From NCBI GenBank assembly GCA_023458095.1, contig JAEXAS010000009.1:1-64000 (forward strand): a stretch of DNA of 64,000 bases, in the 5' to 3' direction. Every line of letters begins with the position of its first letter. The first letter of the stretch is position 1. The notes under the pieces were generated by a model, which saw only the letters and a list, made by a program, of their open reading frames with translations, searched no databases and was not told the DNA's origin. Positions 54,073-63,084 of this stretch are shown in pieces. The stretch comes from Actinomycetes bacterium (GTDB taxonomy: Bacteria > Actinomycetota > Actinomycetes > Propionibacteriales > Propionibacteriaceae). The position numbers were made by a program, and so were the translations under genes.

Positions 54073-55187
54073 CGCGCGCCCCCGGCAGCTTGGTCGAGTT
54101 CGGTGGCATAGGCACTCAACAACTGCTGCAAAGCCGGCAGCACCACCGGACGGGCAGCCAGCCGATCACCGATCAGTTTGCGGTACTCGGCCAGCGCCGG
54201 CGCACCGTCCAGGGAATCGGCCTGCTGCTGCAGGGCCTGAAAACGAGCCGCGGCCTGATCGCGATCGGCCAGCCGCTGAGTGAGGAACTGCTGGCGGGCA
54301 TTCAGTTCGGCGTTGAGCTCATTGAGCTTGGTCAGATAGCCACCCAGAGCCTCGGCAGTGTTCGGAATCGGGCCGAGGACCGTGGGATCGGGCAGGGGAC
54401 GATCGGTGAGTGGCCAGACTTCCTGGGCGGCTCTATCGGCCAAGGCGGTCAAGTCGAGGTGGTGCCGGATCACCTCGGCGTGCCGACCGCGCACCGTGGC
54501 CAGTAGCTCCATCGCCTCACGACGTCGGGCCGCCCCCACGATCAAGTCGCGTTCGAAGGTTGCCGCCGAAACCTCCAGACTGCTGAGCAGGCCGGAGATG
54601 TCGCCACCGCGCTGGCCCTTGGCCTCCACCTCATCGATCCGGCGCACGATCGCATCCAGCCGGGCTCGCGCCGGTGGTGCCAAGGCGGGTGGTTCCAAAG
54701 CCAACTGATCGCGGATTCGCTCGGCTTGGGCACGAAGATCGCGCAACCGGACCTGCTGGGCGGTCTGGTGGGGATTGGTGTTCAGCCGGATGCGCAACTG
54801 GGCGACCAGGGCATCGCAGAGTTGACCGGCCTCAGGCAGCGAGACCGCCATGGACCGCAGGGCGCTCACCGGCGACCCTGCCGTCTCCAACCGCCCCCAC
54901 ACCAATCCGGCGAGTCGATCCAATTCCTGGGGGCCGACCCGTCCGGAGTCCCAGGTCGCCAGCAGAGCGTCCTGGCGGGTCTTGGCAGCCTGCCACAGGG
55001 CCATGGCCAAGGACATGTCCGCAGTGAGTTCCTGGGTGCGGCCTTCGGCGATGATCTGCGCGTCGAGGGTGTCCAACTCATCGCGACGCTCGCCGAGCCA
55101 CTGATCGAGGCGGCCCAGGTAGTCCAGCATCTGGGGTGCGGTGGCGGACACGCCCAATGCCCCCGGTGCGTGCGGTGCGGTGCTCAT
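54069..55187 (-). CDS. Coiled-coil protein of unknown function
   Basis: A 372-residue soluble protein rich in Ala/Leu/Glu/Arg/Gln with long heptad-like stretches, for example LDQWLGERRDELDTLDAQI and NELNAELNARQQFLTQRLAD. No membrane span, catalytic motif or cysteine ribbon is visible. The true start is the ATG at 55187; the open frame to 55850 is a shadow of the sensor gene. It overlaps the sensor and kinase genes by 4 bp at each end, so it is a strict member of the operon and perhaps an adaptor. Confidence 0.8.
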   Translation of the reverse strand: MSTAPHAPGALGVSATAPQMLDYLGRLDQWLGERRDELDTLDAQIIAEGRTQELTADMSLAMALWQAAKTRQDALLATWDSGRVGPQELDRLAGLVWGRLETAGSPVSALRSMAVSLPEAGQLCDALVAQLRIRLNTNPHQTAQQVRLRDLRAQAERIRDQLALEPPALAPPARARLDAIVRRIDEVEAKGQRGGDISGLLSSLEVSAATFERDLIVGAARRREAMELLATVRGRHAEVIRHHLDLTALADRAAQEVWPLTDRPLPDPTVLGPIPNTAEALGGYLTKLNELNAELNARQQFLTQRLADRDQAAARFQALQQQADSLDGAPALAEYRKLIGDRLAARPVVLPALQQLLSAYATELDQAAGGAR

Positions 55188-56446
55188 CGATACTCCCTCA
55201 GTACTCGATCCAGCCCCCAGAGGGCGAGCACCATGGCGATCAGAGTCACGATGACCTGGGCGATCACCAGCGCCAGCATCACCCACGCCGCGTCGGTGAG
55301 TTGTTGAGCGGCGGCCTTCACCGTGGTGGCCGTGGCGGTGCTGGCGGCGGTATCGACATCGGCCAGCCCGGTGGCGGACTGCGTCGAGGTCAGGGTTCGC
55401 GCCGCCCCGGTCCAGTCGTTCTTGGTCAACCGGGTGGAGATGCCCTCCTGAGTCTTGATGACCGCTCGGAGAGCCGGCGCCAGCGTCGCCTTGTTGGCTC
55501 GGGCCGTGGCTTGGGCGACCCGGGTGGCCTGCGTCACCGCATCGGACGTCTTGGTCGACCAGGTGTGATCCAGGGCGCCGCGCAACTGAAGCCGGTCGAC
55601 CTGGTTCAATGCCGCTCGGCCTGATGCGATCGAGACGGTGGTCTTCAATTCGCTCGACTGATCCAGATCGAGAGCATCCCCGGCTCGGCTGATGGCGGTT
55701 GCGCCGAGGACCACGATCACCAGTGCGGCGAGGAGAGCGCCCACCACTCCGCGATTGAGATAGCGGTGCGTGATGCGGGCGGTCCCCACCGACACGATGA
55801 TCAAGGCGGCGAGGGCGACCACCGCCGCGATGGCCAACAGCCAGGCCCACCCCGACCAGGAATCCTGCCCGGCCTCGGACGCCAACTGGGCGCGCAGGCT
55901 GTCCAAGGCGGGCACCAGCTGGGCGTCCAGGAGCGCGTCGGCCTTCACCAGTGCGGCCCGGGCGGAGCTGCCGCTGCCGCTGACCGATTCGGACAGCAGC
56001 CGGTCGTAGTCGATCAGGCCGGCGCTGAGCACCTGCAGTTGTTCAGCATCCTGGGGGCGTTCGGCCGCGGCCTGCAACAGGAGTTCATGGGCGTGGTCGA
56101 GGCTGCTGGTGAGCTGCTTGTGATTCGCCGTGGATGGTGCGAGGAGATTGCGGGCGGCCGCATTGCCTGCGGTCAGCAGCTCGCTGTGCACCGTCCCGAT
56201 TCGGGCATATTGATCCACGATTCCGGGGCCTTGGGAAAGCGCAGTGCGCAGTTGCAGCGTGGCGGTGGCGGTGCCCAGCCCGAGGAGCAGCAGCACGATC
56301 ACCGACAACAGTTGGTATCTGCGCAGGAGTTGGGGAGTGCGGCTGGCCGGGGCCGGGGGCAGCGAGATCTCGCTCAGATCGGCGGCGGCAGCCGCGGTCA
56401 TCACGGCGGTCAGCTTGCCGGGCTTGGCGAGGACGGGGGCACTCAT
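55184..56446 (-). CDS. glnX: GlnX-like four-span membrane sensor
   Basis: A 420-residue membrane protein. Spans lie at about 43-65, 196-221, 235-257 and 392-414. They leave two extracytoplasmic helical domains of about 130 residues each (about 66-195 and 258-391). The layout matches mycobacterial GlnX, which relays the amino-acid signal from lipoprotein GlnH to PknG. No glnH homologue is seen in the window. It overlaps the AAA+ gene and the coiled-coil gene by 4 bp. Confidence 0.7.
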   Translation of the reverse strand: MSAPVLAKPGKLTAVMTAAAAADLSEISLPPAPASRTPQLLRRYQLLSVIVLLLLGLGTATATLQLRTALSQGPGIVDQYARIGTVHSELLTAGNAAARNLLAPSTANHKQLTSSLDHAHELLLQAAAERPQDAEQLQVLSAGLIDYDRLLSESVSGSGSSARAALVKADALLDAQLVPALDSLRAQLASEAGQDSWSGWAWLLAIAAVVALAALIIVSVGTARITHRYLNRGVVGALLAALVIVVLGATAISRAGDALDLDQSSELKTTVSIASGRAALNQVDRLQLRGALDHTWSTKTSDAVTQATRVAQATARANKATLAPALRAVIKTQEGISTRLTKNDWTGAARTLTSTQSATGLADVDTAASTATATTVKAAAQQLTDAAWVMLALVIAQVIVTLIAMVLALWGLDRVLREYR

Positions 56447-58068
56447 TGGTCCTCCCCGGGAGCCGGCTGCGGAAACTCCACGGCCGCCACCGGCTCAGCA
56501 TTGTCTGGTGGGCGTAGGCGATCGGCGTCCGGGTCGGTCAGATCCTCGGCCAACAGGGTGCGCAGTTCGTCGATGGTGGGCTCGGTGATATCGCGCAGTC
56601 GCCAGGCGTGCCGACCCACCGCTGCCTCAAGAATGTTGCGGGCGAAACGGCCATTGCCGAAGTGCTCGTCGCGGCCTTGACGGGCCAGGAGTGCGCTGAA
56701 CTCGTCCAGACACCCTTCACCAAGGTCGAAGTCGGACTTCGCCGCCATCGAGGTGAAGATCTCGCGCAGGTCGGTGTCGGAGTAGTTCTCGAACTCGATG
56801 GTGGTACGAAAGCGGCTGGCCAGACCAGGATTGTTCGCGATGAACTCGGCCATGGGTGCTGGATAGCCGGCCACGATGACCACCAGATCGTCGCGGTGGT
56901 CCTCCATCTCCTTGACCAGGGTGTTGATGGCCTCCTCGCCGTACTGATCACCGTTGAGGGAGTAAGCCTCGTCGATGAACAACACCCCGCCATAGGCCTT
57001 GGCCGCCATCTCGGCAGTCTTGATGGCCGTCTGGCCCAGATAGCCGGCGACCAATTCCGATCGGTCGACCTCGACCAGTTGGCCGGTGCTGAGCAGGCCG
57101 ATCGCCTTGTAGATGCCGGCCACCAGGCGGGCCACTGTGGTCTTGCCCGTGCCGGGATTACCCACGAAGACGAGGTGGCGGGTGATGGTGGGACTCTTCA
57201 AACCCGCCTTGTTGCGCAGCGCATCAACCCGCAGGATGGCGGTTTGTCGGCGGATCTCGGACTTCACCCCGGCCAGCCCGATCAACTCGTCGAGCTCGGC
57301 CAGCCACTCCTCGACGGTCTTTTCCGGCTCGGCGGGCTCAGCATCGCCGACTGCCGGAGTCTCGGTCGGGGACGGCGCCACGGCGGCGGAATCGGGCTGT
57401 TGGATGCCGGCCTGCGGGGTATTGAGTTGAGCCGGCCCGGACTGGCCGGGCAGCGACCCTTCGGTGCCGGGCTGGGTAGTCGGCGGCACCGCGGCGGTGG
57501 GGACCGGACCCAGACCGGCGAAGGCGCCGGGGGTGTCGGTGCCGACCGAGCTGAGGTCGAACATGGACGCCTGGGTGCCCGACATCCGCGACAAGACCTC
57601 ACCCAAGATGGTGGGAGCCTGCCGCAGAAAATCCTGTTGGGCCTGGTCGGTGCTGGGGGTGGCGGCAGCCCGGATCGGGGCGGACGTTGTCGGCAGTTGG
57701 GCAGCGGCAGCCATGGTCGCCGCGCCGATCGCCTGCGGTGAGGGCTCGCCCAGCGTGGCGGCGGCCTGACACACCTCGGCGAGGGCATGGGCGTAGGGCG
57801 CCGCGGCCGCACTGGTCTGAAACTGGCTGGCCAGTGGGGTAGCGCTGCGCCGATAGCGACGACCGGCGATGGCGGCGTCCATGAATTCCTGGGCGGAAGC
57901 GGGCTGTTCCCAGGCGGCGCACCAATCCAGATAGGCGCCCCGATTGGACTCGGCCACCGCAGCGGACAGGACCCGCGCCTCGGCTCGAGCCGCCTCGACG
58001 TCGAACCCCGCTGCGACAGCGACGGCGTCGAGATCGGCGAGTGCCTTCTTCAGGGCAGGTGTGCTCAT
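56443..58068 (-). CDS. AAA+ ATPase of the CbbX/SpoVK type
   Basis: A 541-residue protein. An Ala-rich helical N-terminal region (about 1-240), with a Pro/Thr-rich linker, precedes the AAA+ domain (about 265-500). That domain has LDELIGLAGVKSEI, the Walker A FVGNPGTGKTT (about 300-310), Walker B GGVLFIDEAYSL and the sensor GNGRFARN. This is the CbbX/EccA/SpoVK subgroup, which remodels protein partners. In the operon it is a likely motor acting on the TelA or VWA proteins. It overlaps the next gene by ATGA. Confidence 0.9.
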   Translation of the reverse strand: MSTPALKKALADLDAVAVAAGFDVEAARAEARVLSAAVAESNRGAYLDWCAAWEQPASAQEFMDAAIAGRRYRRSATPLASQFQTSAAAAPYAHALAEVCQAAATLGEPSPQAIGAATMAAAAQLPTTSAPIRAAATPSTDQAQQDFLRQAPTILGEVLSRMSGTQASMFDLSSVGTDTPGAFAGLGPVPTAAVPPTTQPGTEGSLPGQSGPAQLNTPQAGIQQPDSAAVAPSPTETPAVGDAEPAEPEKTVEEWLAELDELIGLAGVKSEIRRQTAILRVDALRNKAGLKSPTITRHLVFVGNPGTGKTTVARLVAGIYKAIGLLSTGQLVEVDRSELVAGYLGQTAIKTAEMAAKAYGGVLFIDEAYSLNGDQYGEEAINTLVKEMEDHRDDLVVIVAGYPAPMAEFIANNPGLASRFRTTIEFENYSDTDLREIFTSMAAKSDFDLGEGCLDEFSALLARQGRDEHFGNGRFARNILEAAVGRHAWRLRDITEPTIDELRTLLAEDLTDPDADRLRPPDNAEPVAAVEFPQPAPGEDQ

Positions 58069-58577
58069 CAGCTTGGTCCCAGGTTGAGTTCGGGGGCTTG
58101 GTTGTGCCCGAATTTCTCTTGCAGGAAGCGGCCATGAGTGATCAGTGCCGCAGCATCGGTGGTGTTGGCCGCGTCATAGATGGCGTCCATCGTGGCCCCC
58201 AGCAGGTCAAGTTGGTCGATGAGGAGCAGCAGCGCGGTCTTGCCGCCGTCGACCGGACGGGAATCGGCCCAATCGCGCGGCAGGCGCAGATAGCCGCCGA
58301 TCGCCTCGGGCAGATAGTCGGTGGCGGTGGCGACCACCGAATAGGCGTCGTAGCTGCCTAGACCAAGCAAGCCCAGGCGCGGCAAGGTCTGGCGTACGGT
58401 CTCGATCACTGTGAGCGCGCGGGCCCGCACCGGACCCGGCACCGCCGGATCCGACACCAGAGCCGTCACCGACTCCAAGGCGGCGCCGATGTCGGTCTCG
58501 GTGGGTGCTGTGGACAACTCCTCAGTGGGCGCTGGAGGTTCGTCTTCCGCGCCGGTCAGCCAGTCCCAAATTCCCAT
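58068..58577 (-). CDS. Small helical protein of the TelA-PknG operon
   Basis: A 169-residue protein starting MGIWDWLTG. It has an acidic Thr/Pro region, then helical segments including RARALTVIETVRQTLPRL and TALLLLIDQLDLLGATMDAI. There is no membrane span or catalytic motif. Its stop overlaps the AAA+ start by 1 nt (TGATG), and TelA ends 7 nt upstream. I do not recognise a family. Its constant position argues for a subunit or adaptor role. Confidence 0.75.
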   Translation of the reverse strand: MGIWDWLTGAEDEPPAPTEELSTAPTETDIGAALESVTALVSDPAVPGPVRARALTVIETVRQTLPRLGLLGLGSYDAYSVVATATDYLPEAIGGYLRLPRDWADSRPVDGGKTALLLLIDQLDLLGATMDAIYDAANTTDAAALITHGRFLQEKFGHNQAPELNLGPS

Positions 58578-58584
58578 ACCTGTT

Positions 58585-59811
58585 TCAGCGATCGATGCTC
58601 AGGCTGGGCATGGCCGCAGCCCGGCTGTCCTGCTGGGCGACCCGATCAAGGTAATCGCGGCTCTTGGCCACTTCGGTCTCCAGCGTCCCGATGGTGGCCG
58701 ACATCGTGTCCAGAGCGCGCAGCTTGAACTCATCGATCGAATCCATGGTCTGGTAGATGTTGGCGAACGCGGCTTGCAACTGCTCCAAACCGATCGTGGA
58801 GGACGCTGCCTGCTCCTGAATCAGAGCCGAGTTCTCCTTCAGCATCTCCGAGGTGCGCTGAATCATGTCGCTGGTGGTGGTGTTCAACGCCGTGATCTGG
58901 TCGAGCACCAACTTCTGGTTGCCCAACGCCTGGGCGACGATGACTGCGGTCCGCAAGGCCGAGATGGTTGTCGTGGAGGCCCGGTCGACGCCCTTGATGA
59001 GTTCCAGGTTGTTCTTGATGATGATGTCGATGGCCAGGTAGCTCTGGATCGAGACCGCCAGTTGGGTGAGCAGATCCTGGTGCTTCTGGCGCACGTAGAA
59101 CAGCACATCCTGGCGCAGGCTCTTGGCCTTCTCCGGATCGGTGATCTCGATCTCGGCGATCTGGGCGCTCAGCTTGGCGTCCAGGCGCTCGGCGATGTAC
59201 ACGTATTGGTTCATCCGGCCCATCACGGTCCACAGATTCTGCTTCTCCATGTTGAGCGCGGCGTTGTCTTTGGTCAGTTCGTCTTGGCCAGAACGCAGCG
59301 CGTGCAGGATCCCGTTGAGATGGGTCTGCGAGGACTGGTACTTGCGGAAGTAGTCGCCGACCTGCCGTCCGATGCCCAACTTGGCGAAGAAGCCCTTGGA
59401 CTTGGTGGCGGCGCCAGGATCGAGATCCTCGACGGTTCGACGCAGTTCCAACAAGGTCTTGGAGACATTGGAGGTGTTGGACAGGCCGCCGGCCTCGACG
59501 GCATGCACCGGCGTCTGAAGGAGCCGGTTGGAGGTTTCAGCGGCCTTGCGAATGTCGGCATCGCCCATGGATCGCACGGCATCGGCCTGGGCGGTGAACG
59601 TCGGCGACCCGGTCTCGGCGGTGGACAGGGCGGTCAGGAATTCATCGACCTTGCCGTCGAGGACGGGAACCTGGGCCGCTTCCACCTGGGGCGCCATGCT
59701 CGGAGCCTGGGTGGTGGTGACGGCGGCCGGCGCGGCCGGGGCGGTGAGGTTCAGCATGTCCGGTGGCGCCAGTTGAACTGCTTGGGCGCCCGGCTGTTGG
59801 GGAGTGCTCAT
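58585..59811 (-). CDS. TelA-family toxic-anion-resistance-like protein
   Basis: A 408-residue TelA/KlaA-family protein. It has a Pro/Ala/Gln-rich N-terminus (about 1-60), then the long helical core with TKDNAALNMEKQNLWTVMGR, RLDAKLSAQI, LFYVRQKHQDLLTQLAVS and AIDIIIKNNLELIKGVDRAS spread over the family region. TelA proteins are linked to tellurite or membrane stress, but the mechanism is unknown. The start is the ATG at 59811 with GAGAGG upstream. The open frame to 61203 is antisense to adnA. It is the first gene of the nine-gene operon. Confidence 0.93.
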   Translation of the reverse strand: MSTPQQPGAQAVQLAPPDMLNLTAPAAPAAVTTTQAPSMAPQVEAAQVPVLDGKVDEFLTALSTAETGSPTFTAQADAVRSMGDADIRKAAETSNRLLQTPVHAVEAGGLSNTSNVSKTLLELRRTVEDLDPGAATKSKGFFAKLGIGRQVGDYFRKYQSSQTHLNGILHALRSGQDELTKDNAALNMEKQNLWTVMGRMNQYVYIAERLDAKLSAQIAEIEITDPEKAKSLRQDVLFYVRQKHQDLLTQLAVSIQSYLAIDIIIKNNLELIKGVDRASTTTISALRTAVIVAQALGNQKLVLDQITALNTTTSDMIQRTSEMLKENSALIQEQAASSTIGLEQLQAAFANIYQTMDSIDEFKLRALDTMSATIGTLETEVAKSRDYLDRVAQQDSRAAAMPSLSIDR

Positions 59812-59955
59812 CGGTTGGACCTCTCGGATCGGATGACGGCTCCAATCTAGCCGCCCGCGCACCAGATTTCGCCTTCGGACGGTGCGGTATCTCTGTGGGT
59901 GGGGGCCTGACCCGGGGTATCCCTGAGCGATGGTGGCGGTGTCAGTGCGAGGTGA

Positions 59956-62900
59956 TTGTATGAGCCCGTGCAGCACACCGGAGTCGTCGAATCGGGATTG
60001 TCCCCGCTCTCGACTGAGCAGGCAGCGATCCTGGAGCAGTGGACCGGGGCGATGCTGGTGCTCGGCGCTCCCGGTACCGGCAAGTCCACGATGGTGGCGC
60101 AGGCGGCGCTCACTGCGGTTCGAGAGGGTATTCACCCGCTGGTCCTGGTCGGCGATCGGCCCGCGGCCAGCCGGCTGCGCAACCTGATCACCGCCCAGCT
60201 TGGCACCGGGACCTGGTCGGTGGAGGTCACCACCGTGCATGGACTCGCGCGGCGATTGTGGCAGCGCTTCTCGCCGCGTCCGCAGGTGCGGCTGCTCAAT
60301 GCCGCCGAGCAGGAGTTCCGGGTTCGGGAACTTCTGGCCGGGCGTGGACCGGCGGGCTGGCCGTCCCGGCTGGGCCTGGCGGTGGGAACCCGCGCCTTCG
60401 CCGCGCAGGTGCGGGCCTGTCTGGCCCGGGCCCGCCAGCTCGGATTGGATCCCGACGACCTGGTCAGCTTCGGACGCCGGAAAGATCGGGCCGAGTGGCA
60501 GGTGCTGGGGGAGTTTTTCGCCGAGTACCTGGATGTGTTGGACGCCGAGGACGTTATGGACTACGCCGAGTTGATCCACCGGACCCGGCTGCTGGTGGCC
60601 GATCCTCAGGTGCGCGCGAGTCTGGCGTCCGAGATCGGGGCGGTGATGGTCGATGACTATGCCGATCTCGACCTCAGCCAGATCCGGCTGATTGCCGAGG
60701 CCTGCGACACGGTGCCAGTGCTGGCCACCGCCGACCCGGACAGCGTGGCCTCGGCTTTTCGGGGCGCTGACCCGCGAGCCGTGCCGAATTTCGCGGACGC
60801 TTTCGCCGCGCCGGGACGCTCGACAGCGGTCACGGAGTTGGGCACGATCCATCGTTTCGGGGCCGAACTGGAGCAGGCCGTCGCCGCAGTTCGGCAGCGA
60901 CTGCCTCGGCCGCCGGGCAGCGCGCCGCGGGCTACGCAGGCTGTAGGGCCAGCAGGTTCGGTCGGCTTGTGGAGGTGCGCCGACGATGCCGAACAGGCGG
61001 CGGTGGTGGCCGCCGAACTGCACGCTGCCCATCTCGAAGGCGGCATCGATTTCGCCGAGATGGCGGTGTTGGTGCGCTCCGGGAGCGGTTCGGAACCCAT
61101 CGTGGCCGCGCTGATCGAAGCCGGGATTCCCGTGCAGCGCCCCGGTGATGAGATCCCGCTGGCGCAGAACCCGGCGGTGCGCACCCTGGTCTTGGGCCTG
61201 CACATCGCAGCTCAGGATTCAGCCACCCCCGACCAGGCCGAACGGCTGTTGACCAGCCCGCTGGGCGGCTTCGATTCGGTGGGGGTGCGCGCCTTGGCAC
61301 GCCACTGGCGCCAACGGGTCGGCAGTACTTCGGCGCCGCTGGAGGAGCAACTGGCCCAGGCCCTGAACGATCCGAGTTGGGCCGCCACCGACGAGGCGTC
61401 CGAGGCTGCCACCCTGCGGACGGTGAGCGGGGCGATCGCTCAGGCCCGCGGACTGCTGCAGCGCGGTGCACCGGTTGATGAGGTGGCCTGGGCGCTGTGG
61501 GACGCAACGCCCTGGCCGGCCGATCTGGCCCACGAGGCGGCCTGGGAAGGCTCGGGCACCGGACGGGCGAATGCCGATCTGGACGCGGTGTGCGCGTTCT
61601 TCGACACCGCCACTGAGGCCGACCGGCGCGGCGGGATCCCGGGCTTGCGGGCCTTTCTGGCCGAGCTGGACGGACAACAGATTCCCGCCGATCGGCAGCG
61701 CGAGTCCCAATTCCGCCGCACCGGGGTGCAGGTGCTCACCCCCCATCGGGCCCGCGGTCAGGAGTGGGATCTGGTGGTGGTGGCCGGCGTTCAAGAAGGT
61801 CGCTGGCCGACACGTCCGGGGCGTGCGGGGGTGATCGATGCCACCGAACTCACCGCCGCCGGGCTGCTGGGGGCGGTCACCGCGCGGGAGGCGCTGGCTG
61901 AGGAACGGCGACTGTTCCACCTGGCCTGCTCGCGGGCGCGCCACCGTCTGGTGGCCACCGCCATCAGCGACGGAGACGCCGAGGCGCCGTCCCGGTTCTT
62001 GGCTGAGCTGGGCCTGCCCCTGCGTGCGGCGGCCACCGCCCAGCCGGCGCGCCGGCCGACCTCGCTGGGGTCGACCACCATGATCGGGCTGGTCGCTGAA
62101 CTGCGCCGGCTCAGCGCCGATGCCACCCAGACCCCGGAGTTGCGTTCGGCGGCCGCAGTCGAACTCGCCCACCTGGCCGATCAACGCGACGATGCGGGCG
62201 CCCTCGTGGTGCCCAATGCCGACCCGGTCACGTGGTGGGGTGTGCGAGAGCTGTCCAGCATCGCCGAGCCGCGCACCGAACCGATTCGGCTCAGCCCCAG
62301 CCAGGTCGGCGCGGTGCTCACCTGCCCGCGGCGATATTTCCTGGGCCGACAGGCTCGAGCCGAAAGTGGAAACAGCCGGGCCGCCCTGATCGGCTCCCTG
62401 ATCCACACCGCGGTGCAGCGCGCCGTCAACGAAGGCCTGGACCTGGCCCAGCTCACCGAACTCGTCGATCAGGTGTGGGGACGATTGCCTGCCGAGGTGC
62501 CCTGGCTGGCCGCCGCCGAGCGTGCTGAGGTCATCGCGGCCTTGGCTCGCTTCTTCGCCTGGTGGCACGCGCGGCGCGCGGAACTGATCGGTGTGGAGTT
62601 GCCGTTTCGCACTCGGGTGGTTTGCGGCGGCATGACCGTCGAACTGGTTGGTCAGGTTGACTGGCTCGAACGCACCCGCACCGGGCTGGGAGTGGTGGAC
62701 TTCAAGACCGCTCGCACCAAGCCGACCGCCGCCCAGGTTGCCGGCATGGACCAGTTGGGCATCTACCAACTGGCAATCGCGGAGGGCGGGTTTCCCGACC
62801 TGGACGGCGCCGCCACCGGTGCCGCAGCGGTCTATCTGCGCATCCCCGACCGAGATGCCGCTTTGCCGAAGGAGTTCGGGCAGCCCTCCTTGGCCAGCGT

Positions 62901-63084
62901 CGCGCATCTTGACCCCGAAGCCGAAGTCGGGCACCCGACCTGGGTCCACTACCGAGTGGCCAGCGCGGCTGCGGTGGTTGCCGAGGGACGCTTTCCGGCG
63001 ACGCCGGGCTCCCACTGCCGCGGCTGTGCCTTCCGGGGGAGTTGCCCGGCCCAGGATGAAGGACGGGCGGTGATCCCATGCTGA
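59956..63084 (+). CDS. adnA: AdnA subunit of the AdnAB helicase-nuclease
   Basis: A 1042-residue UvrD/Rep-like helicase fused to a RecB-type nuclease. It resects double-strand breaks with AdnB. The Walker A is GAPGTGKS, but motif II reads VDDYADLD in place of DExx, so this motor may be weak. The C-terminal nuclease has VVDFKTART and cysteines for an iron-sulfur cluster (LTCPRRYF and CRGCAFRGSC). The start is unclear: TTG at 59956 or GTG at 59968. It overlaps adnB by 7 bp. I saw no LexA box upstream. Confidence 0.9.
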   Translation: MYEPVQHTGVVESGLSPLSTEQAAILEQWTGAMLVLGAPGTGKSTMVAQAALTAVREGIHPLVLVGDRPAASRLRNLITAQLGTGTWSVEVTTVHGLARRLWQRFSPRPQVRLLNAAEQEFRVRELLAGRGPAGWPSRLGLAVGTRAFAAQVRACLARARQLGLDPDDLVSFGRRKDRAEWQVLGEFFAEYLDVLDAEDVMDYAELIHRTRLLVADPQVRASLASEIGAVMVDDYADLDLSQIRLIAEACDTVPVLATADPDSVASAFRGADPRAVPNFADAFAAPGRSTAVTELGTIHRFGAELEQAVAAVRQRLPRPPGSAPRATQAVGPAGSVGLWRCADDAEQAAVVAAELHAAHLEGGIDFAEMAVLVRSGSGSEPIVAALIEAGIPVQRPGDEIPLAQNPAVRTLVLGLHIAAQDSATPDQAERLLTSPLGGFDSVGVRALARHWRQRVGSTSAPLEEQLAQALNDPSWAATDEASEAATLRTVSGAIAQARGLLQRGAPVDEVAWALWDATPWPADLAHEAAWEGSGTGRANADLDAVCAFFDTATEADRRGGIPGLRAFLAELDGQQIPADRQRESQFRRTGVQVLTPHRARGQEWDLVVVAGVQEGRWPTRPGRAGVIDATELTAAGLLGAVTAREALAEERRLFHLACSRARHRLVATAISDGDAEAPSRFLAELGLPLRAAATAQPARRPTSLGSTTMIGLVAELRRLSADATQTPELRSAAAVELAHLADQRDDAGALVVPNADPVTWWGVRELSSIAEPRTEPIRLSPSQVGAVLTCPRRYFLGRQARAESGNSRAALIGSLIHTAVQRAVNEGLDLAQLTELVDQVWGRLPAEVPWLAAAERAEVIAALARFFAWWHARRAELIGVELPFRTRVVCGGMTVELVGQVDWLERTRTGLGVVDFKTARTKPTAAQVAGMDQLGIYQLAIAEGGFPDLDGAATGAAAVYLRIPDRDAALPKEFGQPSLASVAHLDPEAEVGHPTWVHYRVASAAAVVAEGRFPATPGSHCRGCAFRGSCPAQDEGRAVIPC

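Noticed and set aside
59812..61203. N-terminal extension of the TelA frame
   Set aside because: It is antisense to adnA. TelA similarity and GAGAGG mark the start at 59811.
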